DNA from: DASRDR01 sp044867785
GTDB taxonomy: Bacteria; Methylomirabilota; Methylomirabilia; Rokubacteriales; DASRDR01
DNA length: 64,000 nucleotides
Assembly: GCA_044867785.1 (NCBI GenBank)
Contig: JBIOVM010000098.1
Span: 1-64,000, forward strand
Direction of reading: 5' to 3'
The stretch's first letter is position 1; each line of letters begins with the position of its first letter. Below are positions 24,626-32,775 of the stretch, in pieces. The position numbers were made by a program, and so were the translations under genes. A model generated the notes under the pieces. It worked only from the letters and a program-made list of their open reading frames with translations, ran no database searches and was not told where the DNA came from.

Positions 24626-25536
24626 CCGGCCGTCCCCCTCGCGGCCGCCGCCGGCCCGTCTCGAGCCTCGCCGTGGCCATCGGACTCGGGCTCCTGCTGG
24701 AAGCGGGGATCCTCCCGGCGCCGTCCGCCGCCGCCGCCGGGAGCAACGGCACGGTCCCCGTGTCGGCCGAGGCCGTGGTGTTGATCGATCTCGAGAGCGG
24801 GAAGGTGCTCTTCGAGAAGAATCCCGAAGAGGATCGGGCGCCCGCCAGCCTGGTCAAGCTGATGACCCTCTACCTGGCCTACGACGACCTCCGGACGGGC
24901 CGCGTGACCCGAGGCGATCCGGTCACCATCAGCGTCAACACGATGCGGACGCCGCGCTTCCGGATGGGGCTCATGGCCGGACAGGTGGTGCCGTTCGAGA
25001 CGCTGCTCGCGGGCGTCGCGATCGCGTCGGCCAATGACGCCGCCACCGCGGTGGCCGAGCACCTGGCCGAGAACGAGGAGCGGTTCGTGGAACGGATGAA
25101 CGCCGAAGGCGAGCGCATGAAGCTCGCGCACACGGTGTTCGCCAACCCTCACGGATTGCCCGATCCGCGCCAGCGGACGACCGCGCGAGACATGGCGACG
25201 CTCGCGGAGCAGCTCCTCCGGGACTTTCCCGAGAGCCGCGTGCTCCTGGGCGATACGGACTTCAAGTGGCGGGGTCGCGTGTACCAGCGCCGCATTCCGC
25301 TGTTCCGCGATCCGGGCGGTGTGACCGCGCTCAAGACCGGCTTCACCCTGGAGGCGGGCTACAACATCGCGGTGGCCGCCGGCCGGGCCGGGCAGCGATT
25401 GCTGTGCGTCGTGCTCGGCGCCGAGACGCGCGGCATGTCCTTCATCGATGCGGGGCGACTGCTGCGGTTCGGGTTCGGCGAGCCGCCGACCTCGCCGACG
25501 CGCCAGCGGCGCTGGCGGCGCGGCACGCCGCAGTAG
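24622..25536 (+). CDS. dacA: D-alanyl-D-alanine carboxypeptidase (S11 family)
   Basis: A 304-residue penicillin-binding protein that trims peptidoglycan stem peptides. All motifs are present: S-x-x-K as SLVK (Ser76, Lys79), SAN (near 138) and KTG (LKTGFT, near 237). A signal peptide covers about residues 14-38. The family's C-terminal beta domain and amphipathic membrane anchor are missing: the protein ends about 60 residues after KTG in an Arg-rich tail, so it may be periplasmic. The start is the GTG at 24622; the open frame runs further upstream, but that part is shadowed by the divergent gene. Confidence 0.87.
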   Translation: MTGRPPRGRRRPVSSLAVAIGLGLLLEAGILPAPSAAAAGSNGTVPVSAEAVVLIDLESGKVLFEKNPEEDRAPASLVKLMTLYLAYDDLRTGRVTRGDPVTISVNTMRTPRFRMGLMAGQVVPFETLLAGVAIASANDAATAVAEHLAENEERFVERMNAEGERMKLAHTVFANPHGLPDPRQRTTARDMATLAEQLLRDFPESRVLLGDTDFKWRGRVYQRRIPLFRDPGGVTALKTGFTLEAGYNIAVAAGRAGQRLLCVVLGAETRGMSFIDAGRLLRFGFGEPPTSPTRQRRWRRGTPQ

Positions 25537-25542
25537 ACGCCC

Positions 25543-25878
25543 CTATTCCCGCTCGATGGCGCGGCGGACGATCCGCCCCTCTCCGTCCAGGTAGAACAGG
25601 ATCCGCTCGTACTGGTTGAAGGTGTCGCCCCGATCCGCGCCGTAGTAGTGGTTCGGGGTCTTGTCGATGACAACGGCTCGCCGGTAGACCAGCACCGTGC
25701 CGAGGTCCGACGAGCGGATCTCGTGCGGCGGACCGAAGAGCCGGATCGCCTCCTCGCGCGTCTCCACCCGGTTCACGTCCTCGGACGGGTCGAGCGGCGG
25801 CTCCCGCACCGGCGCGAACTCGGCGCACGCGCCGAGCGCCAGCGCGGCGGCGAGGAGCAGAAGGCGAGCACGCGCCAT
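25543..25878 (-). CDS. Small predicted lipoprotein, SmpA/BamE-like size
   Basis: A 111-residue protein with a lipoprotein signal: MARARLLLLAAALALGAC, lipobox cysteine at residue 18. The mature part has EEAIRLFGPPHEIR followed by LVYRRAVVIDK and ILFYLDGEGRIVRR. This order (helix, G-x-P, then strands) resembles SmpA/OmlA/BamE-like folds, but the similarity is weak. A TTGCCG...TACAAT promoter ends nine bases before the ATG. It converges with dacA, six bases away. The role is unknown, probably in the envelope. Confidence 0.72.
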   Translation of the reverse strand: MARARLLLLAAALALGACAEFAPVREPPLDPSEDVNRVETREEAIRLFGPPHEIRSSDLGTVLVYRRAVVIDKTPNHYYGADRGDTFNQYERILFYLDGEGRIVRRAIERE

Positions 25879-25887
25879 GGCCTCGTC

Positions 25888-25917
25888 ATTGTACGGGCGC
25901 GGCCGCGGGCACGGCAA
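25888..25917 (-). promoter_or_regulatory. Promoter of small lipoprotein gene
   Basis: TTGCCG (25917-25912), an 18-base spacer and TACAAT (25893-25888) end nine bases before ATG 25878. The same TTGCCG and spacing recur at 34889-34860. Confidence 0.55.
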
Positions 25918-25971
25918 GGGCGCCGGCGGGGCGAGAACGCCGGCGACTCGCGGAAGGAGGGAGGAGACGAC

Positions 25972-26634
25972 GTGGAAGTGAGCGGGCTCCTGTTCGATGC
26001 GTACGGGACGCTGTTCGACGTCCACTCGGTGGTGGAGGCGGGGCGAGCCGTCACCGCCGATCCATTGCGACTGTCGGCCCTATGGCGCCAAAAGCAGCTC
26101 GAGTACACCTGGCTCCGCAGCCTCATGGGGCGCTACGAGGACTTCTGGGCCGTCACGGAAGCGGCCCTCGCCTTCGCGTGCCGGCAGCTCGGGCTCGACG
26201 CCGACGCCGCCGCGCGGCAGCGCCTCATGGAGGCCTACCTGACGCTCGACGCGTTCCCCGAGGTCCCGGGTGTGCTGGCCCGGCTCGGCGACCGGCCGTC
26301 CGCCATCCTGTCGAACGGCGCCCCGCGCATGCTCGACGCCGTGGTCGCCCACAACCGGCTGGGCGCGCATTTCCGCGCGGTGATCAGCGTCGACGCGGTG
26401 CGGACCTTCAAGCCGCATCCGGCCGTGTATGCCCTCGGCGCCGCCCGGCTCGGACTGCCCCGAGAGAAGGTCGGCTTCGTGTCCGCGAACGGCTGGGACG
26501 TCGCCGGCGCCAAGGCGTTCGGGTTCCGCGTCGTCTGGGTGAACCGCCATCGGGCGCCGCTCGAGGAGCTGGGCGTGGTTCCCGACCTCGAGGTGGGCGA
26601 CCTCGCGGCGCTTGCGGCCGCCCTCGCTGGCTAA
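25972..26634 (+). CDS. Haloacid dehalogenase type II (HAD superfamily)
   Basis: A 220-residue HAD enzyme. LLFDAYGTLFDVHS carries the nucleophilic Asp (D9), ILSNGAP the motif II Ser/Asn, TFKPHPAVY the motif III Lys, and GFVSANGWDVAGAKAFG the motif IV Asp. The VSxNxWDVAGA form and DAYGTLFD are diagnostic of L-2-haloacid dehalogenases, which hydrolyse haloacids to hydroxyacids. Other members of the family have different phosphatase-like roles. GTG 25972 follows a strong GGAAGGAGGGAGGAG site. No transport gene for haloacids lies next to it. Confidence 0.88.
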   Translation: MEVSGLLFDAYGTLFDVHSVVEAGRAVTADPLRLSALWRQKQLEYTWLRSLMGRYEDFWAVTEAALAFACRQLGLDADAAARQRLMEAYLTLDAFPEVPGVLARLGDRPSAILSNGAPRMLDAVVAHNRLGAHFRAVISVDAVRTFKPHPAVYALGAARLGLPREKVGFVSANGWDVAGAKAFGFRVVWVNRHRAPLEELGVVPDLEVGDLAALAAALAG

Positions 26635-26658
26635 CGCCGCCCGCGACAGCTGCCGCCG

Positions 26659-28281
26659 TCAGGCCTCGCCGGGCCGAAGCGACTCGAGCGCCGCCGGAGC
26701 GGGCGCCAGTCCCCCCGGGGTCCGCTGTCGCGCGGCGAGGCCGAGCGCGGTGACGAAGATCGCGTCCTGACCGGCGGCCGCCGGTGCGAAGAACTGCACC
26801 ACGTCGTCGTCGAAGAAGGTGAGGCCGGACGCCCCGAGGCCCAGGCCGTACGCGCCGAGGTAGAGCCGCCCGCCCAAGAGCCCGGCAGCGAGATTGGCTG
26901 CCCGATAGCCCCGGTTCCCCCATCGCTTCACGATCGCGTCGAGGTCCGAGAGGAAGAACGCGACGGCCGCCGCATCGGCACCCAGTGGCTGTCCGAGGCA
27001 GAGGTGGCCGCCCGCCTCGCGGAACGCCCCGGGCCGCAGCAGGCGCGGCGCCCGAGCGGCCGGATCCCAGACGTACGCGCCGGACGGCCGGCCGTCGACC
27101 GCGTGGATGAGGAGATAGGTTTCAACAAGCCGCGAGGCGCCGGGATCGAGGTCGAGGGGGAGCGGGCGCAGCGCGGCGTCCAGGATCGCGGCGAACGAGG
27201 CGCCGGCGATCGGGTCCCGGCGAAACTCGCGCGTCGACCCTCGGCGGAGGATCGTCTCGCCGAGTGGCCGCGACGCCGGCGGGAGGCCGGGGTCCCTCCC
27301 GAAGGCGTCGGTCGCCGACGGCGCCGCTGGCTCGAGATCGCGGCCGTCCTCGGCGCCTCGCGCGACCCAGGCGCGCGCGGCCGGGCCGTCCGGAAGCGTC
27401 GAGGCTTCGTAGGCTGAGCGCACCAGCGGACAAGGGACCTCGTGGGCCGAGAGCGGCACCCAGCGGGGATCGAGGGGTGGAGCGGCAGGGCTGGGCGGCG
27501 CCGGGCCGGCGCTGCGTCCGAGAGGGACCAGCGCGAGGCTCCCCTCGTGGGCGGGGTCGACACCGACGAGGCCGTTCACCAGGGGGTCGGCGAAGCCGAG
27601 GAGGACCCGGGCGGGGACGTCGATGGCCGTCGCCGTCGCCAGCATCGTCGCGAGGAGCGTGCCCGCATCCCAGAAGAAATGCCGGAACGCCCGGGCTCGA
27701 TACTTCCAGGTGTTGCGCCAGTGGATCGCCGTGAGCACCACGGTGGCGGGTGCGTCGCCGACGAGGTCGCCGCGGCCCGCCGCCGTCGCGAGGGCGGCGC
27801 GATGGTCGCCCGGACGCAAGAGGCGCAGCGTGAAGTCCCCCGGACAGAAGTGGTACACGCCGGGGGCGAGCCCGTCGACCGCTCCGGCCACGACGTAGAC
27901 CTCGGTCTGATAGAGAGCGCCGGTCGATGGCGAGGCCCGGAAGTGCTGGGTCTCCCCGCCCGGGTAAACCCGCCGCTTCGTCAGTCCCGCGGAGAAGAAG
28001 AGCAGCTGCGCCAGGGCGAGCACGTCCACCGGGCTCCGGCCAGGGCGAGCGACGCCGCGTGCCACCGCCTCCAGCACGGGGAGCGACGGCGGCGGCAGCT
28101 CGCGCGGCAGGGGCCGGGCCGGCGCGTCGGGGTACACCTTGAACAGGAAGGGCTTGTTTCCCCAGTCGAGCACGTGCGGGTCCGCCCGGACGCTGGCCCA
28201 CGAGTGCTTCGTCGAGTCGTGGTAGGCCCGGGCGTCGCCCGGACCGGCGGCGGGTGTGAGCGGTGCGGCCGGGCCGGTCAC
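26659..28281 (-). CDS. SagB-type dehydrogenase, tandem nitroreductase domains
   Basis: A 540-residue protein with two nitroreductase-fold domains. The first (about 1-250) is SagB-like: HDSTKHSW near the start, LTKRRVYPGGETQHFRASPS and GALYQTEVYVVAG, then WKYRARAFRHFFWDAG. The second (about 330-540) opens with LRRGSTREFRRDPIAGASFA. SagB enzymes are FMN-dependent azoline oxidases in RiPP clusters, but many such double-domain proteins lie outside them. No YcaO cyclodehydratase or clear precursor is next to it. The GTG overlaps the stop of the small zinc-ribbon gene upstream (GTGA), so the two are coupled. Confidence 0.85.
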   Translation of the reverse strand: MTGPAAPLTPAAGPGDARAYHDSTKHSWASVRADPHVLDWGNKPFLFKVYPDAPARPLPRELPPPSLPVLEAVARGVARPGRSPVDVLALAQLLFFSAGLTKRRVYPGGETQHFRASPSTGALYQTEVYVVAGAVDGLAPGVYHFCPGDFTLRLLRPGDHRAALATAAGRGDLVGDAPATVVLTAIHWRNTWKYRARAFRHFFWDAGTLLATMLATATAIDVPARVLLGFADPLVNGLVGVDPAHEGSLALVPLGRSAGPAPPSPAAPPLDPRWVPLSAHEVPCPLVRSAYEASTLPDGPAARAWVARGAEDGRDLEPAAPSATDAFGRDPGLPPASRPLGETILRRGSTREFRRDPIAGASFAAILDAALRPLPLDLDPGASRLVETYLLIHAVDGRPSGAYVWDPAARAPRLLRPGAFREAGGHLCLGQPLGADAAAVAFFLSDLDAIVKRWGNRGYRAANLAAGLLGGRLYLGAYGLGLGASGLTFFDDDVVQFFAPAAAGQDAIFVTALGLAARQRTPGGLAPAPAALESLRPGEA

Positions 28282-28550
28282 CTGCGGCGCCGCGGGCGCG
28301 GCGTCGCGGCGCCGTCGCCCCGCGGGCGCGGACGCGCGGCGGCCGCCGCCGCGCGCGAGGTCTCGTTGAAGGCCGTGGCGTCGCGGTCGACCTTGCCGCC
28401 GACGGCCGTGCCACAGTCCTGACAGACGTAGTCGTACTGGTTGCCGGTCGGCAAGACCAGGAGCAGCTTCTTGCGGACCGCCACCGCGCGGCGGCAGCGC
28501 GGACAGAAGAGGCTCTGCGCCTCGAACTCGCGGAAGGAGGACTCGGTCAT
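28278..28550 (-). CDS. Small zinc-ribbon protein
   Basis: A 90-residue protein. FCPRCRRAVAVR and YVCQDCGTAVGG form two C-x-x-C pairs about 35 residues apart, a zinc ribbon. The C-terminal 30 residues are an Ala/Arg/Pro-rich basic tail ending in RRRR, likely disordered. A TAGAAT box ends nine bases before the ATG. It heads a two-gene unit with the SagB-type dehydrogenase. It could bind nucleic acid or recruit the partner enzyme; it does not look like a RiPP precursor because it has no Ser/Thr/Cys-rich core near the C-terminus. Confidence 0.72.
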   Translation of the reverse strand: MTESSFREFEAQSLFCPRCRRAVAVRKKLLLVLPTGNQYDYVCQDCGTAVGGKVDRDATAFNETSRAAAAAARPRPRGDGAATPRPRRRR

Positions 28551-28559
28551 GCGCGTTCC

Positions 28560-28565
28560 ATTCTA
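28560..28565 (-). promoter_or_regulatory. -10 box for zinc-ribbon/SagB unit
   Basis: TAGAAT on the minus strand ends nine bases before ATG 28550. No convincing -35. Confidence 0.45.
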
Positions 28566-28597
28566 GCGCGGGTCGCCCGGCCGGCCCGCACGCGCCG

Positions 28598-29608
28598 TCA
28601 GCTCTGGCGGGGCGTGAGCGCCAGCATGCGGAGCGGCGATCCCGAGGCGCCGCGGATCCGCAGCGGGGGGACGACGAGGCAGAACAGGTGGACGCCCGCC
28701 GTGCCCAGCTCTTCCAGGTTCGCGTTCTCGACGAGGTAGATCCCGTTGTCGGCGATCAGGAGCATGTGGACCGGAAAGAGCTCCTTGCCGTGGACGGCGG
28801 GCCGAACCTCGTACGTCGCGGTGTCCGTCCCGGTGAGCCGTACGCCCTGGGCGACGAGCCAACGCGCGGCGTCCACGCCCGGGCCCGGCGACTTCTCGCC
28901 GAGATAGCGGGCGTTCTCCTTGCCGAAGTACTGGCCCCACCCGGTGCGGATCAGGACCGAGTCGCCGCGGCCGACGCGCACCCCGTGCGCCTGCGCGGCG
29001 TCCTCGAGATGCTTGGCGGTGATCTCGAGGCCCGGCGGCAGGGGATCGGCCCGGCCGCCCGCCACGACGCGGGCGACGTCGAGGAGGACCGCCCGGGAGA
29101 AGAGAAGGTCGCGCGGGAAGGCTTCGATGCCGAGATCGTTCCCGATTCCGTCGGGCCGCCCGGTCGCCTGCGCCGCGTCGACGCCGCCGTGGAGCTTCAT
29201 GTTCCGACCGATGTGGCCGATGGCGTCGATGGTCGGGGCCCCATGCTGACCGGAGAAGTACAGGATCTCCGAGGCCCAGGAGACTTGGCTGCCCGGAGCC
29301 GAGCCGAAGATCTCGTGGGTCTGCCGATGCGTCGCGTTGAGCGCCATCGCGTACGGCGGGTTGAGCGACAGGACGGGAGCGGACTGATCCCAGGTGAAGC
29401 CGAGATCGAAGACTCGGGCGGCGCGGACCCCGCTGATGAAGGCCTCGACGTTGACCCGCTCCGGGGTCTGCGCGGCGGCTTCGGCCGCGAGCGTCGCGGC
29501 GGCGGCCGTGGCCGCTCCGCCGAGGAACGTCCGACGGGACACCTCGCTCACGGACGCGCTCTCGCTCCGCGCCGGCTGGTGGGGACGGGCTTCGGCCTGT
29601 GAGCTCAT
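28598..29608 (-). CDS. Cyclase-family hydrolase with Tat signal
   Basis: A 336-residue protein of the cyclase family (kynurenine-formamidase-like fold). It has a twin-arginine signal: VSRRTFLGGAATAAAATLAA, so it is probably exported folded with its metal. The metal motif H-x-G-T-H-x-D-x-x-x-H appears as HGAPTIDAIGH: first His, Asp and last His are kept, but the second His is Thr. TGTDTATYEVRP and HMLLIADNGIYLVENANLEEL are typical of the family. ATG 29608 follows AGGAGGACC. The substrate is unknown; the changed metal site may alter activity. Confidence 0.84.
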   Translation of the reverse strand: MSSQAEARPHQPARSESASVSEVSRRTFLGGAATAAAATLAAEAAAQTPERVNVEAFISGVRAARVFDLGFTWDQSAPVLSLNPPYAMALNATHRQTHEIFGSAPGSQVSWASEILYFSGQHGAPTIDAIGHIGRNMKLHGGVDAAQATGRPDGIGNDLGIEAFPRDLLFSRAVLLDVARVVAGGRADPLPPGLEITAKHLEDAAQAHGVRVGRGDSVLIRTGWGQYFGKENARYLGEKSPGPGVDAARWLVAQGVRLTGTDTATYEVRPAVHGKELFPVHMLLIADNGIYLVENANLEELGTAGVHLFCLVVPPLRIRGASGSPLRMLALTPRQS

Positions 29609-29657
29609 TGCGGTCCTCCTCTGCACACGACGGGTGGACGCCGTGAGATTCGGCGAG

Positions 29658-30212
29658 TCAGAAGGCCCGGCCTCCCATGAATCGGACGACCACCAGGCCG
29701 AAGACGAGCAGCCCCACGGCCGCCGCCACGAGCGTGCGCCAGTTCCCGAACCCTCCGGCTTGCTTCGGCGACGCCTCCCGCCGGGGCCGGCGTTCGGGCA
29801 GCAGCATCTGGGCGGTCGTCGCGGGGGCGAGCCGCAGCAGCGCGGGGTTGACCCCGAGGCCTTCGATGCCCTGACGGGCCACATCCGCCTCCCCCGACGT
29901 GAGCGCCAGGAACGTGAGGAAGGTCCCGTGCTGGAGCTCGTGTTGGACTTCGACCAGCTCGTAGGCCGGCGCCCTGTCGACGACCCAGCGCGCCACGCGG
30001 TACCGCAGCCGCTCGTCGACCAGGGGCCCGAAGGAGAGCGCATACGCCTGCTTGGTTCCCGGCGATGCCACCGCCGGCTCCGCGGAGGGCAGGTGCGCCC
30101 CGCCGGCGCCGTTGCTGCTCTCCGGGCTCGGCTTCGGCGCGAGCCGGGCGCCGCATGCCAGGCAGAACGCGCTCCGGTCGGGAACCTCCGCCTGGCAGCT
30201 CGGACAGGTCAC
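29658..30212 (-). CDS. Zinc-ribbon protein with C-terminal membrane helix
   Basis: A 184-residue protein. An N-terminal zinc ribbon (TCPSCQAEVPDRSAFCLACGARL, two C-x-x-C pairs, as in zinc-ribbon_2 proteins) is followed by a linker, a mixed alpha/beta segment (residues 55-140) and a single membrane helix near the end (TLVAAAVGLLVFGLVVVRF). The ribbon would face the cytosol. GTG 30212 is preferred because it falls 20 bases after the aminotransferase stop with GAGGG upstream; an in-frame GTG at 30251 would overlap that gene. Function unknown. Confidence 0.68.
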   Translation of the reverse strand: MTCPSCQAEVPDRSAFCLACGARLAPKPSPESSNGAGGAHLPSAEPAVASPGTKQAYALSFGPLVDERLRYRVARWVVDRAPAYELVEVQHELQHGTFLTFLALTSGEADVARQGIEGLGVNPALLRLAPATTAQMLLPERRPRREASPKQAGGFGNWRTLVAAAVGLLVFGLVVVRFMGGRAF

Positions 30213-30231
30213 CTCGGGCCCTCGGGCGCGG

Positions 30232-31578
30232 CTAGAGCCGCGCCTCGACACCGCCGATCGCGGCGTCCAGGATCGACACGATCTCGTCCGCCTGCGCGCG
30301 GGTGAGGATGAGCGGGGGAGTCAGCTTGATGTGATCGCCCATGACGCCGTCCACCGAGCCCGTGCCGGGGTAGGTCACGAGCCCGCGCGGGAGGGCCTCG
30401 AGCGCCACGGCGCGAGCCACCTCGCGCTCCGGGGGAAACGGCGCCCGCGTGCCGCGGTCGGCCACGAACTCGAGCCCGACCATCATGCCGAGGCCGCGCA
30501 CGTCCCCGACGATGGGATGGCGCGCCATCAGGCCGCGCAGCCCGGCCAGCAAGTGCGTGCCGACCTCGCGGGCGTTGCGCACCAGGTCGTGCTCCTGGAT
30601 GTACCGGAGGACGGCCAGGCCGACGGCGGCGGCGACGGGATGGCCGGTGTAGGTGTGGCCGCCCACGAAGTTCGAGTTGTTGCGCTCGAAGGCTTGGATC
30701 AGCTCGTCCCGAACGATGACTGCGCCGAGCGGGATGTAGCCGCCGGAAACGCCCTTGGCGGTGGCGATCAAGTCGGGGATCACTCCCCAGTGATCTACCG
30801 CGAAGTTCGCCCCGGTCCGGCCGAAGCCGGTCATCACCTCGTCGGCGATGAACAGCACCTCGTAGCGATCGCAAATCTCGCGGATCTTCGGGAAGTATTC
30901 CGGGACGGGCGGAACCGCCCCCAGCGTCGCGCCGACCACCGGCTCGGCGATGAACGCCGCCACGTTCTCCGGTCCCTGCATCCGCAAGAGTCGCTCCAGG
31001 TAGTCGGCGCAGTATGTGTCGCAGGCGGGGTAGGTTTGCCGGAAGTGGCAGCGGTAGCAGTACATCGGCGGCAGGTGGCTCGCCTCGTTGAACATCGGGA
31101 CGTACTTGCGGCGGCGGATCGTGTGCCCGCCGAACGCCATCGAGCCCAGGGTATTGCCGTGGAAGGACTGCCAGCGCCCGACCACGATGGACTTCGAAGG
31201 CTTGCCGCGCTCGAGCCAGTACTGGCGGGCGAGCTTGGCGGCGTTCTCGGTCGCTTCCGACCCGCCCGACACGAACCACACGCGATTCAGGTCTCCGGGG
31301 GCGAACTTGGCGACGGCCTCGGCCAGGGCCTCGAGGGGCTCGCTCGTGAAGAGGTGCATCGGCACGAACGCCACCTTGCGGGCCTGCGCCGCCATCGCGT
31401 CGGCGATCTCCGGGACCCCGTGGCCGATGGACGTCACGGCGGACGAGCCGCCCGAGCCGTCGATGTAGCGCCGGCCCTCGGCGTCCCAGAGGTAGACGCC
31501 CTCGCCGCGGACGATCGTCGGATAGGCGCGTCCGAGGTCGCGGTAGAGCACGCTCGACTGGATGAGGGATCGCGTCAT
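30232..31578 (-). CDS. Class III PLP aminotransferase (omega-transaminase type)
   Basis: A 448-residue fold-type I aminotransferase. YIDGSGGSSAVTSIGHGVPE at the N-terminus, FIADEVMTGFGRTG (Asp contacting PLP) and TAKGVSGGYIPLGAVI (PLP Lys near residue 274) are diagnostic of class III. SGGSEATENAAKLAR contacts the cofactor phosphate. Such enzymes move amino groups between omega-amino acids, amines or amino sugars and pyruvate or 2-oxoglutarate. ATG 31578 has a strong GGGAGG. No neighbouring gene identifies the substrate. Confidence 0.9.
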   Translation of the reverse strand: MTRSLIQSSVLYRDLGRAYPTIVRGEGVYLWDAEGRRYIDGSGGSSAVTSIGHGVPEIADAMAAQARKVAFVPMHLFTSEPLEALAEAVAKFAPGDLNRVWFVSGGSEATENAAKLARQYWLERGKPSKSIVVGRWQSFHGNTLGSMAFGGHTIRRRKYVPMFNEASHLPPMYCYRCHFRQTYPACDTYCADYLERLLRMQGPENVAAFIAEPVVGATLGAVPPVPEYFPKIREICDRYEVLFIADEVMTGFGRTGANFAVDHWGVIPDLIATAKGVSGGYIPLGAVIVRDELIQAFERNNSNFVGGHTYTGHPVAAAVGLAVLRYIQEHDLVRNAREVGTHLLAGLRGLMARHPIVGDVRGLGMMVGLEFVADRGTRAPFPPEREVARAVALEALPRGLVTYPGTGSVDGVMGDHIKLTPPLILTRAQADEIVSILDAAIGGVEARL

Positions 31579-31633
31579 CGTCGCCTCCCGGGGCTGCGGC
31601 GGGTCACCGGTTCGAGGATTTGCCGCCAGCCTA

Positions 31634-31855
31634 TCACGCCTTCGCGGCGGCGATGAGCTCCGGCAGCCGCTCGAGCCACTCGGCGAGCGGCTGGTCGGCG
31701 TCGACGACGATCTCGAGCTTGCCGCTGGGAAGGCGGCGCACCCGGCCCGGTCGCCCGGGGCCGAGGGGGATGACCAGCGCCTCGCGCGAGATGCCGAGCG
31801 CGTCCGTCACGCCGAAGATCGCCTGGATCTCTGCCAGGGTTACCCGCTCGAGCAT
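31634..31855 (-). CDS. Small hypothetical protein
   Basis: A 73-residue ORF. MLERVTLAEIQAIFGVTDAL starts a short helical section, then VRRLPSGKLEIVVDADQ suggests two strands, and the end (LAEWLERLPELIAAAKA) is an amphipathic helix. I do not recognise the family. ATG 31855 is preferred over an earlier GTG/ATG at 31918 because it gives a compact ordered protein; a GGGGTGG lies upstream. It sits alone between the aminotransferase and the esterase gene. Small, but the balanced residue use suggests it is real. Confidence 0.5.
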   Translation of the reverse strand: MLERVTLAEIQAIFGVTDALGISREALVIPLGPGRPGRVRRLPSGKLEIVVDADQPLAEWLERLPELIAAAKA

Positions 31856-31971
31856 GATCGCCACCCCTTGTCCGGCGCCCGAGGGCGCCCACGTGCGTCC
31901 AGTCCTGCCCGGGGCCATCGGTCGGATCGCGAGAACCAGGCCTCCGGGTCGACGACGCCCCCGCGTTGGTC

Positions 31972-32775
31972 TTAGCGACGCCGGCGCTGCGCGGCGGTGA
32001 CCGGTGGCGCGGCGGTGACCGGCGGCGCGGCGGCGACCGGCGGCGCGGTGGCGACCGGCGGGGGAATGACCTTCAGCATCGCCTGAAACCAGATGTCCGC
32101 CATGACGGCGTAGCCGCGATCGTTCGGGTGAAGCGGGTCGCGACTCGGGCTCTGACCGAAGAGCGACCGGTCGTTCATGCCCTCGAAGATCTCCGCGAGC
32201 ACGATGTTCTCGGACGAGGCGATGTTGCGGACCTCGACGTTGATCTTGCTCACGACATCCTGCGCGCAGGGATCGTTCCGGAAGTTCGGCGTAACCGTGC
32301 CGATGATCGGGACGGTCTTGTTGGCCTTGGCGATCTGAACCATCCCACGAAGGTTGGCGGCGGTGGAGGTCGCGTCCAGACAGTCGGTGGCGTCGTTGGC
32401 TCCTTCCATGATGAGCACGAAGCCGGGGTGATCCAACGCCAACACGCCGGGCAGCCGAGCCACCCCCCCGCGGGTCTCTTCACCGCCGACGCCGCGGTTG
32501 ACGACGACCCAGGCGGGATTGAGAGCTTTCAGCTTGCCCTGCAGGACCGCTGGATAGTTGTTGGAGGTGCTCAGCCCGAAGTCCCGGCGCTGTAGCTCGA
32601 GGACGCCCTGGGTGATGCTGTCGCCGAACGCGGTCACCTTGAGCGGGTTGTTCGCACCGAAGTCGATCGAGCTCGACGCGCTCGTCGAGCTGCTGCTTCC
32701 CCCCCCGCAGCCGGTGGCGGCGAGGAGGGCCAGACCAAGGCAGACGGCGCCGACCGGGCGGACGATCCGGATCAT
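31972..32775 (-). CDS. SGNH/GDSL-family lipoprotein esterase
   Basis: A 267-residue SGNH hydrolase. The signal ends in a lipobox-like LLAATGC (Cys near residue 23), so it is a likely outer-surface lipoprotein. The GDSL block is VTAFGDSITQGV, with Ser in GDS; a Gly (GVGGEET), Asn (EGANDA) and the late DPLHPNDRGY (Asp/His) complete the SGNH set. These enzymes often deacetylate or de-esterify carbohydrates. The ATG overlaps the GT2 stop (ATGA), linking it to the glycan operon. The C-terminus is a Pro-Ala repeat tail ending in RRRR. Confidence 0.87.
   Translation of the reverse strand: MIRIVRPVGAVCLGLALLAATGCGGGSSSSTSASSSIDFGANNPLKVTAFGDSITQGVLELQRRDFGLSTSNNYPAVLQGKLKALNPAWVVVNRGVGGEETRGGVARLPGVLALDHPGFVLIMEGANDATDCLDATSTAANLRGMVQIAKANKTVPIIGTVTPNFRNDPCAQDVVSKINVEVRNIASSENIVLAEIFEGMNDRSLFGQSPSRDPLHPNDRGYAVMADIWFQAMLKVIPPPVATAPPVAAAPPVTAAPPVTAAQRRRR
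31988..32056 (-). repeat. 18-base tandem repeats in the SGNH gene
   Basis: Three full 18-base units (32003-32020, 32021-32038, 32039-32056) and a partial copy at 31988-32002, nearly identical. Each encodes one PPVxxA hexapeptide, giving PPVATA, PPVAAA, PPVTAA, PPVTAA. The tail is a flexible Pro/Ala spacer before a basic end. Copy number may vary between strains. Confidence 0.85.

Noticed and set aside
26659..28550. A RiPP biosynthetic cluster around the SagB-type enzyme.
   Set aside because: No YcaO, SagC/D, leader-core peptide or transporter is adjacent, and the small gene is a zinc ribbon without a Ser/Thr/Cys core.
31988..32056. Tandem repeats as a possible CRISPR or regulatory array.
   Set aside because: Units are contiguous with no spacers and are in frame within a lipoprotein gene, encoding a Pro/Ala tail.
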